Source: Endomychus coccineus (taxonomy: Eukaryota > Arthropoda > Insecta > Coleoptera > Endomychidae). From it: a stretch of 64,000 nucleotides of DNA. Below the pieces are notes generated by a model that worked only from the letters and a program-made list of their open reading frames with translations, ran no database searches and was not told where the DNA came from. Shown here piece by piece: positions 22,540 through 35,478 of the stretch (positions are counted from its first letter, which is position 1; the number at the start of each line of letters is the position of its first letter). The stretch lies in the NCBI GenBank assembly GCA_958510875.1, contig OY294069.1, positions 180,589,112 through 180,653,111 on the forward strand. The letters run 5' to 3'. Both the position numbers and the translations under genes were made by a program.

Positions 22540-22940
22540 GAAAAGACCATCATTCATACGCCTCTCATTTCCCGAGACAAAAATCATTTTGGCCCATTAC
22601 ATGTAAAATTAGGGTTGATAAAACAGCTTTTTAAGGCCCTTAAACACGATGATGGGTCACGTTTTCAATACAAAGGGAGTAAAATTCCTGAACCCAATGA
22701 CAAAAAACTGAAGGCTGGCATTTTTGATGGCTCTCTGATACGGCAGCTCTTAAATAACCCCAATTTTGTCAACTACATAAATGAACATGAATTCAATGCC
22801 TAGAGCTCGTTCGTCTTGGATGTTAGAAACTCCTTGTGTATCTACAGAGCTGAGAGGAATCAAGAGCAAGTGTACGAACTTGAAAAATCATGGTATAAAA
22901 GTGCAAGGTTTGAGAATGGCGGAAAGCGGATGACCCCAAC
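22540..22940 (+). pseudogene. Conserved arthropod repeat protein, broken copy
   Basis: Plus-strand text reads IIHTPLISRDKNHFGPLHVK, then LGLIKQLFKALKHDDGSRFQ, AGIFDGSLIRQLLNNPNF and VNYINEHEFNA, then a stop, then SSFVLDVRNSLCIYRAERNQ. I recognise this pattern (PPLH.KLGL.KQF.KAL, AGIFDG..IR.L..DP.F, AW.SF..VV.NFLGN) from uncharacterised multi-copy arthropod proteins that look TE-related, but I do not know their function. The expected continuation (MS.K.H.L..HLD.FP) is not seen. Internal stops make it a pseudogene. Confidence 0.55.
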
Positions 22941-24564
22941 CACGTTCTCACGAATTATGCCAAAATGTAATGGGAATAACTTGGTATATGCCTTGAGAAA
23001 ACCGCGGCATAAAAGGAGGTGGCCAGTTGTTACATAAACGAAATGCCGACGTTACCAGTTTAGGGCAAATAGCTAGGCTATAGTGTATACTGCTACTGAT
23101 TTCACGGCACAGTATCTCCAGTCTAATTATCTCTACAGTCGGCCAAATAGTTAGCACACCGAACAATACGCGAAACAAAACGAATGGGGTCGAATATTTC
23201 GACGTACCGCTTTGCTCAATAACTCGAAAATGGCTCAAGGTACAACATTGACTTTTTAAGCCAGTAAATTTCGAGCTTTATATCTAGTTTGTATCACAAT
23301 TATGTCAAAAGTGGAAGCATTTTTGATGGCTCTCTGATACGGCAGCTCATAAATGACCCCAATTTTGCCAACTACATAAATGAACATGAATTCAAAGCTT
23401 GGAGCTCGTTCGTCTTGGATGTTAGAAACTCCTTGGGTATATACAGAGCTGGGAAGTATCATGGACAAGTGAACAACATGCTTACGAACTTAAAAAAATC
23501 ATGGTTGCAATACGAGTAGAAAAGTGCAAGGTTTGAGAATGGCGGAAAGCGGATGACCCCAACCACGTTCTCACGAATTATGCCAAAATGTAATGGGAAT
23601 AACTTGGTACATGCCTTGAGAAAACCACGGCTTAAAAGAAGGTGGCCAGTTGTTACATAAACGAAATGCCGACGTTACCAGTTTACGGCGAATAGCTAGG
23701 CTATAGTGTATACTGCTACTGATTTCACGGCACAGTATCTCCAGTCTAATTCTCTCTACAGTCGGCCAAATAGTTAGCACACCGAACAATACGCGAAACA
23801 AAACGAATGGGGTCGAATATTTCGACGTACCGCTTTGCTCAATAACTCGAAAATGGCTCAAGGTACAACATTGACTTTTTAAGCCAGTAAATTTCGAGCT
23901 TTATAACTAGTTTGTATCACAATTATGTCAAAAGTGGAAGCATTTTTGATGGCTCTCTGATACGGCAGCTCATAAATGACCCCAATTTTGCCAACTACAT
24001 AAATGAACATGAATTCAAAGCTTGGAGCTCGTTCGTCTTGGATGTTAGAAACTCCTTGGGTATCTACAGAGCTGAGAGGTATCAAGAGCAAGTGTACAAC
24101 ATGCTAACGAACTTAAAAAATCATAGTTGCAATACGAGTATAAAAGTGCAAGGTTTGAGAATGGCGGAAAGCGGATGACCCCAACCACGTTCTCACGAAT
24201 TATTCCAAAATGTAATGGGAATAACTTGGTATATGCCTTGAGAAAACCGCGGCATAAAAGGAGGTGGCCAGTTGTTACATAAACGAAATGCTGACGTTAC
24301 CTTTTCAGTGCGAATAGTTAGGCTGTAGTGTATACTGCTACTGCTTTCGCGGCACAGCATCTCCAGTCTATTTCTCTCTACAATCGGCCAAATAGTTACC
24401 ACATCGAACAATGCGCGAAACAAAGCGAATGGGGTCGAATATTTCGACGTACCGCTTTGCTCAATAACTCGAAAATGGCTCAAGGTACAACATTGAATTT
24501 ATAAGCCAGTAAATTTCGAGCATTATATCTAGTTTGTATCATTGTATCACAATTATGTCAAAAG
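22721..24564 (+). repeat. Three-copy tandem duplication of a coding 3' part
   Basis: The block starting TTTTTGATGGCTCTCTGATA occurs at 22,721, 23,320 and 23,943, with spacings of 599 and 623 bp. The shorter spacing is explained mostly by sequence missing near 22,880 in the first copy. The repeated unit holds IFDGSLIRQL, then NYINEHEFKAWSSFVLDVRN and SLGIYRAE, plus about 400 bp of noncoding flank. The same minus-strand frame in all three copies (22,948-23,238; 23,571-23,861; 24,193-24,483) is a consequence of the duplication and need not be coding. The third copy is the most diverged at its end. Confidence 0.8.
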
Positions 24565-26084
24565 TGGATTGCATTAATGAAAAAAAGCTTGTTAGGCAAT
24601 TTACTGAGATAGTACTATTGATAGGCCCTTAACATTACCAACATTGATGGTAAAGTGCCCAAGGGCATTAGAATCGACAAATCACTTACCTACTTACGTG
24701 TTGTTAAATAAGCGAACGTAGATCCCAGTTAGTGAAGTGAAGGTGTAATAATAGTCTCTAACATTGAATTAAAGATAAGAATTGATATACATGATTATTT
24801 CTTATCAATAGTGTTATAATATATTCACAGTGTGAACTCTCATCAATATATTCCATATGAAAGAAAGTATCTATCTGTGAAATGGAGCGCAGAGATTTTC
24901 TTCAAAAATCCTGGGTAGATATATGTTACATTCTGCTTGATTGTAGATTCTAAGCCACCAGCTTGCATCACTATTTATTATCATTATTAACTGACATGAT
25001 TGGATAGTTTCAGGCGTGCATCCATTATAGTAACGTATATTTTCAATTAAACTTTCACTATTGATTTGAGATATACTAAACAATCTGAATGCCAACAATT
25101 TATGGAGACATAAATAAAATTCGGAGATAAAGTAACTTTACCAAGAATGTTATTGTACAAGACAAATGGAGTGAAATCTAGGTGTTGTATTTCCTGTTCT
25201 ATATTATTAATTCGTTCGGCTAGTGTAAAAGTTGTAATAAAATAATTGTTGGGTGCCAAATGTAAGCTACACAATTTCCACCTTCCCTTGATTCTAAATT
25301 AATCAAAAAGATGAATTTACCCAAGTTACTAATATTTCCCAAACTAGCTCAAATTCGTGGTTGTTCGGCCCTTTTCGTTAACAATGATGATACTTGCCCT
25401 ATTACTTTTTAAACAACAAACCCTGGGCGCCACCACGAGTTAAAAAAGAAGAATTTTAGGCTGTTATAAATAAAGAAATAAGCATCATTGAATTGGTAGT
25501 AAGTAAAAAGGAAAAGAAACAAAGCATATAAGAACAATAACAAATATATTCAATTATTAATGAACAATAGAAAAATCGTTATACAAACTCGCATGCCCTT
25601 TCGGGGCACCGATATTAAATTGAAACAATTGTAAATAATGATAATCAATCTACTTTGACTCAGCAATTACGACCAGCATCTAATTCATCATGGTAATGGA
25701 AGTTGCAACAGAGATATTAAAATTACTCCCCTGTGTCTCTCCTGTGGTCCTGATGGTGGTTCCGCGAGGTCTCTAGTAGTGTATTGGATCCAATATCCTC
25801 CTATCGAAAAAGAAAGAAAATACACGAGTAGGATGTCCACAAGCGAAGTACAATTTAATATTTGCAATGGCTCAGTATTGACGCTGTGAATAGCTGAGTT
25901 AACCTAGAAAAATGTTGATAGGTGAAGCCAAGATAAATTATGATTACAATTACAAATTAGATTAATATGTGACAATTATTCAGAATTTACTACAATTTTA
26001 ACGAAATGAATTTAAACAAGGTTAGAGAAAAATGAATTGAGTTTGAAAGTCAGATATGGGTTAAGGTTCAGAGATTCCTAGAAC
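24565..26084. other. No recognised gene
   Basis: This stretch holds two overlapping minus-strand open frames (24,871-25,274, read in two phases) whose peptides I do not recognise, and otherwise AT-rich DNA. A Penelope-like scrap (TTATTTCTTATCAATAGTG) sits near 24,795-24,840. Confidence 0.4.
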
Positions 26085-26325
26085 CACGTGGGTGGATCTC
26101 GTATTATTCGGACTCTTTATTACGATTACGGGATTGTTTAACAAGTCCCACGTTAACTCTATAATCGAAGGTATTGGAAACAAGGCTCGTGGAATTATAA
26201 TTATGGAGTGGTTAGTTCTAGCCCATCCTCTATATGTTTCGTACCTTTTCGATTTGGATAACGCTACGTTGTTCGTATTACGAGGAGTTGAAAGCAAAAA
26301 ATATACGATATAATAATCCCACGTG
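26085..26325. repeat. CACGTG-ended segment
   Basis: CACGTGGG at 26,085-26,092 faces CCCACGTG at 26,318-26,325, about 241 bp apart, with a further CCCACGT inside near 26,148. A 73-codon plus-strand frame fills most of the interval (26,092-26,313) without a known motif. This could be a tiny inverted-repeat element or a coincidence of E-box palindromes. I found no target duplication. Confidence 0.3.
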
Positions 26326-26562
26326 CATTCAAAAAATGGAATCAAGTGATTTGGTCAATTGAATAAATGATAATATGAATGAAATTACAATATCTATAAT
26401 CAAGAGATCTAGGTGCCTGTTATAAGAGCAGGAAACAATCAAAGTTTTGTATAAATCAGAGTAAGCCTGATTATGAATGAAATATTGAAGATTCAATGCT
26501 ACTCAAATAACAATTTGATTAATAACTTTGATTAAGAGTCTCCCTTCCTAATTAATAATTCG

Positions 26563-29500
26563 GATTGTATAACACGGATGTATTTAACATGGTTTTCTTG
26601 AATTGCAATTGAAGGAAAACCTAAAAAATTAAGTTAGATTCTCTTCAGGTTAAGACACATGCAGTACGAGGACAAGGTGACAAGTTCCTGAAAAATAAAA
26701 CAGATGGCGCCACAATCGAAAATTCCATGGGACATTTGTGTTGTACCATCTTTAACTAGAACGCATTAGAATTTTCAGCCTGATGAAGTGAATTTCAATC
26801 AATAAGTATTAATTATTTCAATCAATAAGTATTAATTGAATACAGTTAACTATATCATTCAAGATGGAGTTCTTTAATTGGGAGGAAGTTCAAGGATATA
26901 AAATCAAATTATTATAGGTTTCTATCATGATAATGATTTGTAACGATTTATTCAAAAGTCAGATCGTTACAAAGTCTCCACTATTCGATTTTACATGTGG
27001 ATTCTTACTTCCGCAGGAAGATTGTATAACACGGATGTATTTAACGTGGTTTTCTTGAATTGCAATTGAAGGAAAACCTAAAAAATTAAGTTAGATTCTC
27101 TTCAGGTTAAGACACATGCAGTACGAGGACAAGGTGACAAGTTCTGGAAAAATAAAACAGATGGCGCAACAATCGAAAATCCCATGGGACATTTATGTTG
27201 TACCATCTTTAACTAGAACGCATTAGAATTTTCAGCCTGATGAAGTGAATTTCAATCAATAAGTATTAATTATTTCAATCAATAAGTATTAATTGAATAC
27301 AGTTAACTATATCATTCAAGATGGAGTTCTTTAATTGGGAGGAAGTTCAAGGATATAAAATCAAATTATCATAGGTTTCTATCATGATAATGATTTGTAA
27401 CGATTTATTCAAAAGTCAGATCGTTACAAAGTCTCCACTATTCGATTTTACATGTGGATTCTTACTTCCGCAGGAAGATTGTATAACACGGATGTATTTA
27501 ACGTGGTTTTCTTGAATTGCAATTAAAGGAAAACCTAAAAAATTAAGTTAGATTCTCTTCAGGTTAAGACACATGCAGTACGAGGACAAGGTGACAAGTT
27601 CTGGAAAAATAAAACAGATGGCGCCACAATCGAAAATCCCATGGGACATTTATGTTGTACCATCTTTAACTAGAACGCATTAGAATTTTCAGCCTGATGA
27701 AGTGAATTTCAATCAATAAGTATTAATTATTTCAATCAATAAGTATTAATTGAATACAGTTAACTATATCATTCAAGATGGAGTTCTTTAATTGGGAGGA
27801 AGTTCAAGGACATAAAATCAAATTATCATAGGTTTCTATCATGATAATGATTTGTAACGATTTATTCAAAAGTCAGATCGTTACAAAGTCTCCACTATTC
27901 GATTTTACATGTGGATTCTTACTTCCGCAGGAAGATTGTATAACACGGATGTATTTAACGTGGTTTTCTTGAATTGCAATTAAAGGAAAACCTAAAAAAT
28001 TAAGTTAGATTCTCTTCAGGTTAAGACACATGCAGTACGAGGACAAGGTGACAAGTTCTGGAAAAATAAAACAGATGGCGCCACAATCGAAAATCCCATG
28101 GGACATTTATGTTGTACCATCTTTAACTAGAACGCATTAGGATTTTCAGCCTGATGAAGTGAATTTCAATCAATAAGTATTAATTATTTCAATCAATAAG
28201 TATTAATTGAATACAGTTAACTATATCATTCAAGATGGAGTTCTTTAATTGGGAGGAAGTTCAAGGATATAAAATCAAATTATCATAGGTTTCTATCATG
28301 ATAATGATTTGTAACGATTTATTCAAAAGTCAGATCGTTACAAAGTCTCCACTATTCGATTTTACATGTGGATTCTTACTTCCGCAGGAAGATTGTATAA
28401 CACGGATGTATTTAACGTGGTTTTCTTGAATTGCAATTAAAGGAAAACCTAAAAAATTAAGTTAGATTCTCTTCAGGTTAAGACACATGCAGTACGAGGA
28501 CAAGGTGACAAGTTCTGGAAAAATAAAACAGATGGCGCCACAATCGAAAATCCCATGGGACATTTATGTTGTACCATCTTTAACTAGAACGCATCAGAAT
28601 TTTCAGCCTGATGAAGTGAATTTCAATCAATAAGTATTAATTATTTCAATCAATAAGTATTAATTGAATACAGTTAACTATATCATTCAAGATGGAGTTC
28701 TTTAATTGGGAGGAAGTACAAGGATATAAAATCAAATTATCATAGGTTTCTATCATGATAATGATTTGTAACGATTTATTCAAAAGTCAGATCGTTACAA
28801 AGTCTCCACTATTCGATTTTACATGTGGATTCTTACTTCCGCAGGAAGATTGTATAACACGGATGTATTTAACGTGGTTTTCTTGAATTGCAATTAAAGG
28901 AAAACCTACAAAATTAAGTTAGATTCTCTTCAGGTTAAGACACATGCAGTACGAGGACAAGGTGACAAGTTCTGGAAAAATAAAACAGATGGCGCCACAA
29001 TCGAAAATCCCATGGGACATTTATGTTGTACCATCTTTAACTAGAACGCATTAGAATTTTCAGCCTGATGAAGTGAATTTCAATCAATAAGTATTAATTA
29101 TTTCAATCAATAAGTATTAATTGAATACAGTTAACTATATCATTCAAGATGGAGTTCTTTAATTGGGAGGAAGTTCAAGGATATAAAATCAAATTATCAT
29201 AGGTTTCTATCATGATAATGATTTGTAACGATTTATTCAAAAGTCAGATCGTTACAAAGTCTCCACTATTCGATTTTACATGTGGATTCTTACTTCCGCA
29301 GGAAGATTGTATAACACGGATGTATTTAACGTGGTTTTCTTGAATTGCAATTAAAGGAAAACCTAAAAAATTAAGTTAGATTCTCTTCAGGTTAAGACAC
29401 ATGCAGTACGAGGACAAGGTGACAAGTTCCTGAAAAATAAAACAGATGGCGCCACAATCGAAAATCCCATGGGACATTTATGTTGTACCATCTTTAACTA

Positions 29501-32500
29501 GAACGCATTAGAATTTTCAGCCTGATGAAGTGAATTTCAATCAATAAGTATTAATTATTTCAATCAATAAGTATTAATTGAATACAGTTAACTATATCAT
29601 TCAAGATGGAGTTCTTTAATTGGGAGGAAGTTCAAGGATATAAAATCAAATTATCATAGGTTTCTATCATGATAATGATTTGTAACGATTTATTCAAAAG
29701 TCAGATCGTTACAAAGTCTCCACTATTCGATTTTACATGTGGATTCTTACTTCCGCAGGAAGATTGTATAACACGGATGTATTTAACGTGGTTTTCTTGA
29801 ATTGCAATTAAAGGAAAACCTAAAAAATTAAGTTAGATTCTCTTCAGGTTAAGACACATGCAGTACGAGGACAAGGTGACAAGTTCTGGAAAAATAAAAC
29901 AGATGGCGCCACAATCGAAAATCCCATGGGACATTTATGTTGTACCATCTTTAACTAGAACGCATTAGAATTTTCAGCCTGATGAAGTGAATTTCAATCA
30001 ATAAGTATTAATTATTTCAATCAATAAGTATTAATTGAATACAGTTAACTATATCATTCAAGATGGAGTTCTTTAATTGGGAGGAAGTTCAAGGATATAA
30101 AATCAAATTATTATAGGTTTCTATCATGATAATGATTTGTAACGATTTATTCAAAAGTCAGATCGTTACAAAGTCTCCACTATTCGATTTTACATGTGGA
30201 TTCTTACTTCCGCAGGAAGATTGTATAACACGGATGTATTTAACATGGTTTTCTTGAATTGCAATTGAAGGAAAACCTAAAAAATTAAGTTAGATTCTCT
30301 TCAGGTTAAGACACATGCAGTACGAGGACAAGGTGACAAGTTCTGGAAAAATAAAACAGATGGCGCCACAATCGAAAATCCCATGGGACATTTATGTTGT
30401 ACCATCTTTAACTAGAACGCATTAGAATTTTCAGCCTGATGAAGTGAATTTCAATCAATAAGTATTAATTATTTCAATCAATAAGTATTAATTGAATACA
30501 GTTAACTATATCATTCAAGATGGAGTTCTTTAATTGGGAGGAAGTTCAAGGATATAAAATCAAATTATTATAGGTTTCTATCATGATAATGATTTGTAAC
30601 GATTTATTCAAAAGTCAGATCGTTACAAAGTCTCCACTATTCGATTTTACATGTGGATTCTTACTTCCGCAGGAAGATTGTATAACACGGATGTATTTAA
30701 CGTGGTTTTCTTGAATTGCAATTAAAGGAAAACCTAAAAAATTAAGTTAGATTCTCTTCAGGTTAAGACACATGCAGTACGAGGACAAGGTGACAAGTTC
30801 TGGAAAAATAAAACAGATGGCGCCACAATCGAAAATCCCATGGGACATTTATGTTGTACCATCTTTAACTAGAACGCATTAGAATTTTCAGCCTGATGAA
30901 GTGAATTTCAATCAATAAGTATTAATTATTTCAATCAATAAGTATTAATTGAATACAGTTAACTATATCATTCAAGATGGAGTTCTTTAATTGGGAGGAA
31001 GTTCAAGGATATAAAATCAAATTATTATAGGTTTCTATCATGATAATGATTTGTAACGATTTATTCAAAAGTCAGATCGTTACAAAGTCTCCACTATTCG
31101 ATTTTACATGTGGATTCTTACTTCCGCAGGAAGATTGTATAACACGGATGTATTTAACATGGTTTTCTTGAATTGCAATTAAAGGAAAACCTAAAAAATT
31201 AAGTTAGATTCTCTTCAGGTTAAGACACATGCAGTACGAGGACAAGGTGACAAGTTCTGGAAAAATAAAACAGATGGCGCCACAATCGAAAATCCCATGG
31301 GACATTTATGTTGTACCATCTTTAACTAGAACGCATTAGAATTTTCAGCCTGATGAAGTGAATTTCAATCAATAAGTATTAATTATTTCAATCAATAAGT
31401 ATTAATTGAATACAGTTAACTATATCATTCAAGATGGAGTTCTTTAATTGGGAGGAAGTTCAAGGATATAAAATCAAATTATTATAGGTTTCTATCATGA
31501 TAATGATTTGTAACGATTTATTCAAAAGTCAGATCGTTACAAAGTCTCCACTATTCGATTTTACATGTGGATTCTTACTTCCGCAGGAAGATTGTATAAC
31601 ACGGATGTATTTAACGTGGTTTTCTTGAATTGCAATCAAAGGAAAACCTAAAAAATTAAGTTAGATTCTCTTCAGGTTAAGACACATGCAGTACGAGGAC
31701 AAGGTGACAAGTTCCTGAAAAATAAAACAGATGGCACCACAATCGAAAATCCCATGCGGCATTTGTGTTGTACCATCTTCAACTAGAACGCATTAGAATT
31801 TTCAGCCTGATGAAGTGAATTTCAATCAATAAGTATTAATTATTTCAATCAATAAGTATTAATTGAATACAGTTAACTATATCATTCAAGATGGAGTTCT
31901 TTAATTGGGAGGAAGTTCAAGGATATAAAATCAAATTATTATAGGTTTCTATCATGATAATGATTTGTAACGATTTATTCAAAAGTCAGATCGTTACAAA
32001 GTCTCCACTATTCGATTTTACATGTGGATTCTTACTTCCGCAGGAAGATTGTATAACACGGATGTATTTAACATGGTTTTCTTGAATTGCAATTAAAGGA
32101 AAACCTAAAAAATTAAGTTAGATTCTCTTCAGGTTAAGACACATGCAGTACGAGGACAAGGTGACAAGTTCTGGAAAAATAAAACAGATGGCGCCACAAT
32201 CGAAAATCCCATGGGACATTTATGTTGTACCATCTTTAACTAGAACGCATTAGAATTTTCAGCCTGATGAAGTGAATTTCAATCAATAAGTATTAATTAT
32301 TTCAATCAATAAGTATTAATTGAATACAGTTAACTATATCATTCAAGATGGAGTTCTTTAATTGGGAGGAAGTTCAAGGATATAAAATCAAATTATTATA
32401 GGTTTCTATCATGATAATGATTTGTAACGATTTATTCAAAAGTCAGATCGTTACAAAGTCTCCACTATTCGATTTTACATGTGGATTCTTACTTCCGCAG

Positions 32501-35478
32501 GAAGATTGTATAACACGGATGTATTTAACATGGTTTTCTTGAATTGCAATTAAAGGAAAACCTAAAAAATTAAGTTAGATTCTCTTCAGGTTAAGACACA
32601 TGCAGTACGAGGACAAGGTGACAAGTTCTGGAAAAATAAAACAGATGGCGCCACAATCGAAAATCCCATGGGACATTTATGTTGTACCATCTTTAACTAG
32701 AACGCATTAGAATTTTCAGCCTGATGAAGTGAATTTCAATCAATAAGTATTAATTATTTCAATCAATAAGTATTAATTGAATACAGTTAACTATATCATT
32801 CAAGATGGAGTTCTTTAATTGGGAGGAAGTTCAAGGATATAAAATCAAATTATTATAGGTTTCTATCATGATAATGATTTGTAACGATTTATTCAAAAGT
32901 CAGATCGTTACAAAGTCTCCACTATTCGATTTTACATGTGGATTCTTACTTCCGCAGGAAGATTGTATAACACGGATGTATTTAACGTGGTTTTCTTGAA
33001 TTGCAATTAAAGGAAAACCTAAAAAATTAAGTTAGATTCTCTTCAGGTTAAGACACATGCAGTACGAGGACAAGGTGACAAGTTCTGGAAAAATAAAACA
33101 GATGGCGCCACAATCGAAAATCCCATGGGACATTTATGTTGTACCATCTTTAACTAGAACGCATTAGAATTTTCAGCCTGATGAAGTGAATTTCAATCAA
33201 TAAGTATTAATTATTTCAATCAATAAGTATTAATTGAATACAGTTAACTATATCATTCAAGATGGAGTTCTTTAATTGGGAGGAAGTTCAAGGATATAAA
33301 ATCAAATTATTATAGGTTTCTATCATGATAATGATTTGTAACGATTTATTCAAAAGTCAGATCGTTACAAAGTCTCCACTATTCGATTTTACATGTGGAT
33401 TCTTACTTCCGCAGGAAGATTGTATAACACGGATGTATTTAACATGGTTTTCTTGAATTGCAATTAAAGGAAAACCTAAAAAATTAAGTTAGATTCTCTT
33501 CAGGTTAAGACACATGCAGTACGAGGACAAGGTGACAAGTTCTGGAAAAATAAAACAGATGGCGCCACAATCGAAAATCCCATGGGACATTTATGTTGTA
33601 CCATCTTTAACTAGAACGCATTAGAATTTTCAGCCTGATGAAGTGAATTTCAATCAATAAGTATTAATTATTTCAATCAATAAGTATTAATTGAATACAG
33701 TTAACTATATCATTCAAGATGGAGTTCTTTAATTGGGAGGAAGTTCAAGGATATAAAATCAAATTATTATAGGTTTCTATCATGATAATGATTTGTAACG
33801 ATTTATTCAAAAGTCAGATCGTTACAAAGTCTCCACTATTCGATTTTACATGTGGATTCTTACTTCCGCAGGAAGATTGTATAACACGGATGTATTTAAC
33901 GTGGTTTTCTTGAATTGCAATTAAAGGAAAACCTAAAAAATTAAGTTAGATTCTCTTCAGGTTAAGACACATGCAGTACGAGGACAAGGTGACAAGTTCC
34001 TGAAAAATAAAACAGATGGCGCCACAATCGAAAATCCCATGCGGCATTTGTGTTGTACCATCTTCAACTAGAACGCATTAGAATTTTCAGCCTGATGAAG
34101 TGAATTTCAATCAATAAGTATTAATTATTTCAATCAATAAGTATTAATTGAATACAGTTAACTATATCATTCAAGATGGAGTTCTTTAATTGGGAGGAAG
34201 TTCAAGGATATAAAATCAAATTATTATAGGTTTCTATCATGATAATGATTTGTAACGATTTATTCAAAAGTCAGATCGTTACAAAGTCTCCACTATTCGA
34301 TTTTACATGTGGATTCTTACTTCCGCAGGAAGATTGTATAACACGGATGTATTTAACGTGGTTTTCTTGAATTGCAATTAAAGGAAAACCTAAAAAATTA
34401 AGTTAGATTCTCTTCAGGTTAAGACACATGCAGTACGAGGACAAGGTGACAAGTTCCTGAAAAATAAAACAGATGGCGCCACAATCGAAAATCCCATGCG
34501 GCATTTGTGTTGTACCATCTTTAACTAGAACGCATTAGAATTTTCAGCCTGATGAAGTGAATTTCAATCAATAAGTATTAATTATTTCAATCAATAAGTA
34601 TTAATTGAATACAGTTAACTATATCATTCAAGATGGAGTTCTTTAATTGGGAGGAAGTTCAAGGATATAAAATCAAATTATCATAGGTTTCTATCATGAT
34701 AATGATTTGTAACGATTTATTCAAAAGTCAGATCGTTACAAAGTCTCCACTATTCGATTTTACATGTGGATTCTTACTTCCGCAGGAAGATTGTATAACA
34801 CGGATGTATTTAACGTGGTTTTCTTGAATTGCAATTAAAGGAAAACCTAAAAAATTAAGTTAGATTCTCTTCAGGTTAAGACACATGCAGTACGAGGACA
34901 AGGTGACAAGTTCCTGAAAAATAAAACAGATGGCGCCACAATCGAAAATCCCATGCGGCATTTGTGTTGTACCATCTTTAACTAGAACGCATTAGAATTT
35001 TCAGCCTGATGAAGTGAATTTCAATCAATAAGTATTAATTATTTCAATCAATAAGTATTAATTGAATACAGTTAACTATATCATTCAAGATGGAGTTCTT
35101 TAATTGGGAGGAAGTTCAAGGATATAAAATCAAATTATCATAGGTTTCTATCATGATAATGATTTGTAACGATTTATTCAAAAGTCAGATCGTTACAAAG
35201 TCTCCACTATTCGATTTTACATGTGGATTCTTACTTCCGCAGGAAGATTGTATAACACGGATGTATTTAACGTGGTTTTCTTGAATTGCAATTAAAGGAA
35301 AACCTAAAAAATTAAGTTAGATTCTCTTCAGGTTAAGACACATGCAGTACGAGGACAAGGTGACAAGTTCCTGAAAAATAAAACAGATGGCGCCACAATC
35401 GAAAATCCCATGCGGCATTTGTGTTGTACCATCTCCAACTAGAACGCATTAGAATTTTCAGCCTGATGAAGTGAATTT
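26563..35478. repeat. 457-bp satellite array, about 19.5 units
   Basis: GATTGTATAACACGGATGTA recurs at 26,563, 27,020, 27,477, 27,934, 28,391 and so on to 35,246, always 457 bp apart. Each unit has internal structure: a 23-bp direct repeat (TTTCAATCAATAAGTATTAA repeated at once), an 8-bp inverted pair GTAACGAT...ATCGTTAC (for example 26,940-26,970), a 31-bp quasi-palindrome centred on AATTGCAATT (27,048-27,078), and CTTCCGCAGGAAG. No unit has a long open frame. Units differ at a few sites (ACATGG/ACGTGG, TTCTGGAAA/TTCCTGAAA, GGGACATTTATG/CGGCATTTGTG). The array ends within TGATGAAGTGAATTT, where mariner coding sequence begins. Confidence 0.9.

Noticed and set aside
22948..24483. Three parallel 96-codon minus-strand frames as a gene family
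   Set aside because: Their regular recurrence follows from the tandem duplication; they are antisense or noncoding flank, and the recognisable protein is on plus.
24871..25274. Overlapping minus-strand frames, considered as a decayed retroelement envelope-type gene
   Set aside because: Only a loose likeness over a short stretch (an ERINNIEQ-type segment); no signal peptide, cleavage site or membrane anchor can be seen, and no LTRs flank it.
25410..25450. GGTGGCGCCCAGGG on the minus strand as a retroviral primer-binding site
   Set aside because: No LTR pair, polypurine tract or gag/pol coding sequence is found nearby.
26092..26313. 73-codon open frame between two CACGTG palindromes as a small gene
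   Set aside because: No motif, no start context and an equally long frame on the other strand; likely chance.
26563..35478. CRISPR-like array
   Set aside because: The 457-bp units are full-length tandem copies without unique spacers, and the setting is an insect genome with no cas genes.
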